64,000 bases of DNA, taken from the NCBI GenBank assembly GCA_963836695.1, contig CAWIKX010000010.1, forward strand, positions 248,001 through 312,000, in the 5' to 3' direction. This DNA comes from Roseiarcus sp963836695 (GTDB taxonomy: Bacteria; Pseudomonadota; Alphaproteobacteria; Rhizobiales; Beijerinckiaceae). Shown piece after piece: positions 61,358 to 64,000 of this stretch. Position 1 is the stretch's first letter, and each line of letters opens with the position of its first letter. The position numbers were made by a program, and so were the translations under genes. Under the pieces are notes generated by a model. The model searched no databases. It was not told the DNA's origin and worked only from the letters and a program-made list of their open reading frames with translations.

Positions 61358-62221
61358 ATGAAGGCCACGGCTCAGGTCAATTCCGCGATCGTTGGCGCCG
61401 GTCACCCTGCCTTCGAGGCGATTCCAGGCGCGCTCGACGCTGGGGCGCTCATCATCTGCGATCACGCCTCGAACGCCATTCCTCCTGGTTACGGGACGCT
61501 TGGCCTGTCGCGTGAAGCGCTTGAGCGTCACATCGCCTATGACATCGGCGCAGCCGAGGTAACTCGCGCGCTGGCTGGAATGCTCGGCGCGCCGGCTGTC
61601 CTCTCGACCTATTCACGGTTGGTCATCGATCCAAATCGCGGCGTGGACGACCCGACGCTGGTCATGCGCTACTCCGACGGCGCGATCGTGCCCGGCAACG
61701 CGTACATCGACGCCGCCGAGATCGCCCGCCGCGGCGCGCAATACTGGACGCCCTATCGACAGGAGATCGCGGCGACCGTCGATGCGATGATCGCGGCCGG
61801 CGAACCCCCAGCGCTCATCGCGATCCATTCGTTCACCCCCGTCATGCGCTCGCTCGCACGCCCGTGGAAGATTGGCGTTCTTTGGGATTGCGATGGGCGA
61901 ATTCCAAAACCGCTGATCGAGGCGATGCTTGCTGAGCCCGATCTTCGCGCTGACGAGGTCGGCGACAACGAGCCCTATGACGGCGCCTTGGCGGGGGACA
62001 CGATCGACGCGGTCGCGACTGCGCGCGGACTGGCGAATGCGCTGATCGAGATCAGGCAGGACCTGATCGCCGATAAGCAGGGGGCGATCGCCTGGGCCGA
62101 GCGCCTCGCCCGCGTGCTGCGACCGATCATCGGCGATCGAAGGGCGCGCGAACCCACTGATCTTGGCAGCCGCGCGCGGACCAGCGCTCATCGTCGGGGA
62201 AAACTTTCTTCTGCAACTTGA
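61358..62221 (+). CDS. N-formylglutamate amidohydrolase
   Basis: A 287-residue metal-dependent hydrolase of the FGase family, which releases formate from N-formylglutamate in one route of histidine breakdown. Signature parts are ALIICDHASNAIPPGYGTLG, the ESRxxxD-like STYSRLVIDPNRG, and LIAIHSFTPVM with a likely metal His. No hut genes are nearby, so it may act on another N-formyl compound. It is probably co-transcribed with the preceding SDR. Confidence 0.9.
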   Translation: MKATAQVNSAIVGAGHPAFEAIPGALDAGALIICDHASNAIPPGYGTLGLSREALERHIAYDIGAAEVTRALAGMLGAPAVLSTYSRLVIDPNRGVDDPTLVMRYSDGAIVPGNAYIDAAEIARRGAQYWTPYRQEIAATVDAMIAAGEPPALIAIHSFTPVMRSLARPWKIGVLWDCDGRIPKPLIEAMLAEPDLRADEVGDNEPYDGALAGDTIDAVATARGLANALIEIRQDLIADKQGAIAWAERLARVLRPIIGDRRAREPTDLGSRARTSAHRRGKLSSAT

Positions 62222-62275
62222 CGCGACGCGACGCGAGCGCGATCCGTCGCCCTCCACATTGGGTCGAGGTTAGGA

Positions 62276-62551
62276 ATGAACATGGCGAAGCCGCCGAATA
62301 CGGATGAGATCAGCTCGAGCGAAGTCAACGCCGGCCATCTTCTTGCGTTCATCGAGAGGATCGAGCGCCTCGAGGAGGAGAAAAAGGCGCTCACCAGCGA
62401 CATCAAGGAAGTCTACGGCGAGGCCAAGGCGAACGGCTTCGACGTGAAGATCATGCGAAAAATCGTTTCCATTCGAAAGCAGGACCGCGACAGTCGGATC
62501 GAGGAGGAGACCGTGCTCGATCTTTATCTAGCCGCGCTCGGGATGAATTGA
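62276..62551 (+). CDS. gapR: GapR-family (DUF2312) DNA-binding protein
   Basis: A 91-residue helical protein matching DUF2312. The coiled-coil HLLAFIERIERLEEEKKALT is followed by DIKEVYGEAKANGFDVKIMR and the basic IVSIRKQDRDSRIEEE. GapR in Caulobacter clamps overtwisted DNA and aids replication. It is conserved across Alphaproteobacteria. The start could be 62276 or the second ATG six bases later. Confidence 0.93.
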   Translation: MNMAKPPNTDEISSSEVNAGHLLAFIERIERLEEEKKALTSDIKEVYGEAKANGFDVKIMRKIVSIRKQDRDSRIEEETVLDLYLAALGMN

Positions 62552-62638
62552 CGCGACAGCTTGCTTGCCATGGACGACGATCATGCCACAATGATTTCAC
62601 CTCACGGGGCGTGGGCGTTCATCGGCGGAAGGACAGCA

Positions 62639-63133
62639 ATGGTTGCGCAGTGGGTAAAGGGCGTCGTCTTTGTTGCGGGTTTCTTGTTCGCGACCGCCAA
62701 TTGCCTCGCTGACCAAGTCGCGCCGTTGACAATCGAGCGGCCCTCGAAACAAACGATGGTGCTCACCCAGGGATTCTCAACGACAATTCATAGCGAGCGT
62801 CCCTTCGGAAAGATCTCGATAACTGATCCGGACGTCGTCGACCTCGTCCTGCGCAGCGACAAGACCGCGGTCCTTATCCCGCAACGTCTCGGAAGGACGA
62901 ATATTGATTTCCTCGACGACCACGGAAGCCTGATGGGCAGCATGGATGTCCGGGTCGTCAGACAAACCATAAGCGATCGGGTGGTCATCTATAATCACCC
63001 ATCGCTGAGCGCTTATTCGGCCTTCCATTGTGGACCGAATGGGTGCGAGCACTTCGAGGAGATCCCCGCCAAGGAAGAAGCCCTGACGCCAGGGGCGTCT
63101 CAGGGTCACCTCCCGATGGGGGTGCCCCAGTAG
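62639..63133 (+). CDS. Secreted pilus-assembly N-terminal-domain protein
   Basis: A 164-residue periplasmic protein with signal segment GVVFVAGFLFATANCLA. Its domain (MVLTQGFSTTIHSERPFGKI, then VVDLVLRSDKTAVLIPQRLG) matches the N-terminal domain of CpaC/RcpA-type secretins, but no secretin barrel follows. The end has a Cys pair (FHCGPNGCEHFEE). The start at 62639 has GGAAGGA before it. Stand-alone copies are common in Rhizobiales, and their role is unknown. Confidence 0.82.
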   Translation: MVAQWVKGVVFVAGFLFATANCLADQVAPLTIERPSKQTMVLTQGFSTTIHSERPFGKISITDPDVVDLVLRSDKTAVLIPQRLGRTNIDFLDDHGSLMGSMDVRVVRQTISDRVVIYNHPSLSAYSAFHCGPNGCEHFEEIPAKEEALTPGASQGHLPMGVPQ

Positions 63134-63197
63134 GAAGGATTGCACCCAAACCCCGGGAGCCGGGCGCGCCGGGCGCCGGATCCCCAGGATCGCTGCG

Positions 63198-63374
63198 CTA
63201 GGCTCGCCTGATGAGGGCGAACACGACCCCGACGATCACGATGACGACCGCGAGCCAAATCAGGAGATGAGCACCGCTCATGGCGGTGCCGGCCACGCCG
63301 CCGAATCCCAACAGCGCCGCCACCAACGCGATCACGATCAGGACAAGCGCATAATAAATGAGGTTTCCGGGCAT
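63198..63374 (-). CDS. DUF1328 small membrane protein
   Basis: A 58-residue protein with two membrane helices (YYALVLIVIALVAALLGFGG and LLIWLAVVIVIVGVVFALI), the YtjA/DUF1328 pattern with GFGGVAGTA between them. GGAGG lies upstream of the ATG at 63374. The function is unknown; many relatives are stress-induced. Confidence 0.87.
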   Translation of the reverse strand: MPGNLIYYALVLIVIALVAALLGFGGVAGTAMSGAHLLIWLAVVIVIVGVVFALIRRA

Positions 63375-63536
63375 GTGGATTAGTCCTCCAGCGGCTGGAC
63401 ACGCATGTCCGCAAGCCGAAGGACTGAACGCGGATGGCCGCATTTCGGTTCCGTTGAGCCGGGGATAAACGAGCATCCCCAATGCGTACAATCTTGATAT
63501 TCAACTTAGCGGCTCGCGAATGCGGTTCTGGGGACC

Positions 63537-64000
63537 TCAGGCCGGCCCGTGCCCCTTGGCGATCGTGTCGAGCGCGCTCACCGCGTCGGCAGGCAGCTTG
63601 AGGCTGGCGGCGGCCAGGTTCTCGCGCAGATGCACGAGCGACGAGGTGCCGGGAATGAGCAGAATATTGGGCGCGCGCTGGATCAGCCAAGCGAGCGCAA
63701 CCTGCATTGGCGTCGCCCCTAGCCTCCCCGCGACCTCGTTCAGCGCGGACGACTGCAACGGCGTGAAGCCGCCGAGCGGGAAGAACGGCACATAGGCTAC
63801 GCCGTTTCGCGCAAGATTGTCGATGAGCGCGTCGTCTTCGCGATGCGCTACATTGTACATGTTCTGCACACAGACGATCTCGCAGATCCGCCGCCCCTCC
63901 TCGATCTGGTTGGCGGTGACGTTGCTGAGCCCAATGTGGCGCACGAGGCCCTGCCGCTGAAGCTCGGCCAGGACCGTAAGGGGCGCCTCGATCGATCCCT
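63537..64000 (-). CDS. Aldo/keto reductase (5' partial)
   Basis: The C-terminal 150 or so residues of an NADPH-dependent aldo/keto reductase; the gene begins beyond the window edge. Visible parts are VRHIGLSNVTANQIEE, VCVQNMYNVAHRED, VALAWLIQRAPNILLIPGTS and the C-terminal LKLPADAVSALDTIA. The catalytic Tyr and Lys lie outside. It resembles the stress-related AKRs that reduce small aldehydes. Confidence 0.92.
   Translation of the reverse strand, partial: GSIEAPLTVLAELQRQGLVRHIGLSNVTANQIEEGRRICEIVCVQNMYNVAHREDDALIDNLARNGVAYVPFFPLGGFTPLQSSALNEVAGRLGATPMQVALAWLIQRAPNILLIPGTSSLVHLRENLAAASLKLPADAVSALDTIAKGHGPA

Overview
The window is a high-GC, gene-dense chromosomal segment from an alphaproteobacterium, most likely order Hyphomicrobiales (Rhizobiales). 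The reasons are a DUF2312/GapR nucleoid protein, a DUF1127 protein, a MocR regulator, an exact GTTC-N7-GTTC LexA box, and alphaproteobacterial versions of glnD, nth, cobS, dapE and the yraM-rsmI-yraN-gshB cluster. I cannot name the genus.

Layout. 1-4.8 kb: end of a sugar ABC importer, a LacI regulator and a GH127 beta-L-arabinofuranosidase. 5-7.4 kb: cobS with a DUF1772 protein, and a fluoride riboswitch ahead of crcB. 7.5-13.1 kb: a leftward liv operon (livJ-G-F-H-M) ending in a short-chain dehydrogenase. 13.2-17.9 kb: a CPA1 antiporter with a cyclic-nucleotide domain, nth, and an orphan binding protein. 18.05-20.17 kb: an IS1595-family transposon with inverted ends, an exact 8-bp target duplication and passenger genes. 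20.5-31.7 kb: housekeeping (scoAB, a hydroxyacid dehydrogenase, an LpoA-like lipoprotein, rsmI, yraN, gshB, glnD, grpE, alkB). 31.9-34.8 kb: a frameshifted sulfotransferase and two tandem glycine-rich PEP-CTERM proteins. 35-42.2 kb: yebC, a Gly/Trp/His repeat protein, mgtC, a divergent S24-type repressor module, dapE, brnTA and truA. 42.2-57.2 kb: a mocR/DUF1127 pair, an SOS-linked radical SAM gene, PI-PLC, htpG, an aminotransferase, an LprI-like gene, nudC, a D,D-carboxypeptidase, lemA-TPM-TPM, ilvC and tRNA-Lys. 57.5-64 kb: an FkbM methyltransferase abutted by an IS630 element, an SDR, N-formylglutamate amidohydrolase, gapR, a secretin-N-like protein, DUF1328 and a partial aldo/keto reductase.

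Several regulatory sites can be read directly: the fluoride riboswitch, matching sigma-32 promoters ahead of grpE and htpG, a LexA box ahead of the radical SAM gene, repeated TTCTGTTTT half-sites at the S24 repressor, ACTGTAC repeats at mocR, and a palindrome at brnTA.

At least seven coding regions need a single-base correction to give their full family-like product, including the normally indispensable ilvC. This points to indel errors in the assembly as much as to real gene decay, so frameshift calls here should be read with that in mind. The most novel-looking material is the IS1595 transposon with a possible HEPN-type passenger, the tandem glycine-rich proteins resembling the ALK/LTK glycine-rich domain, and the S24 repressor module.
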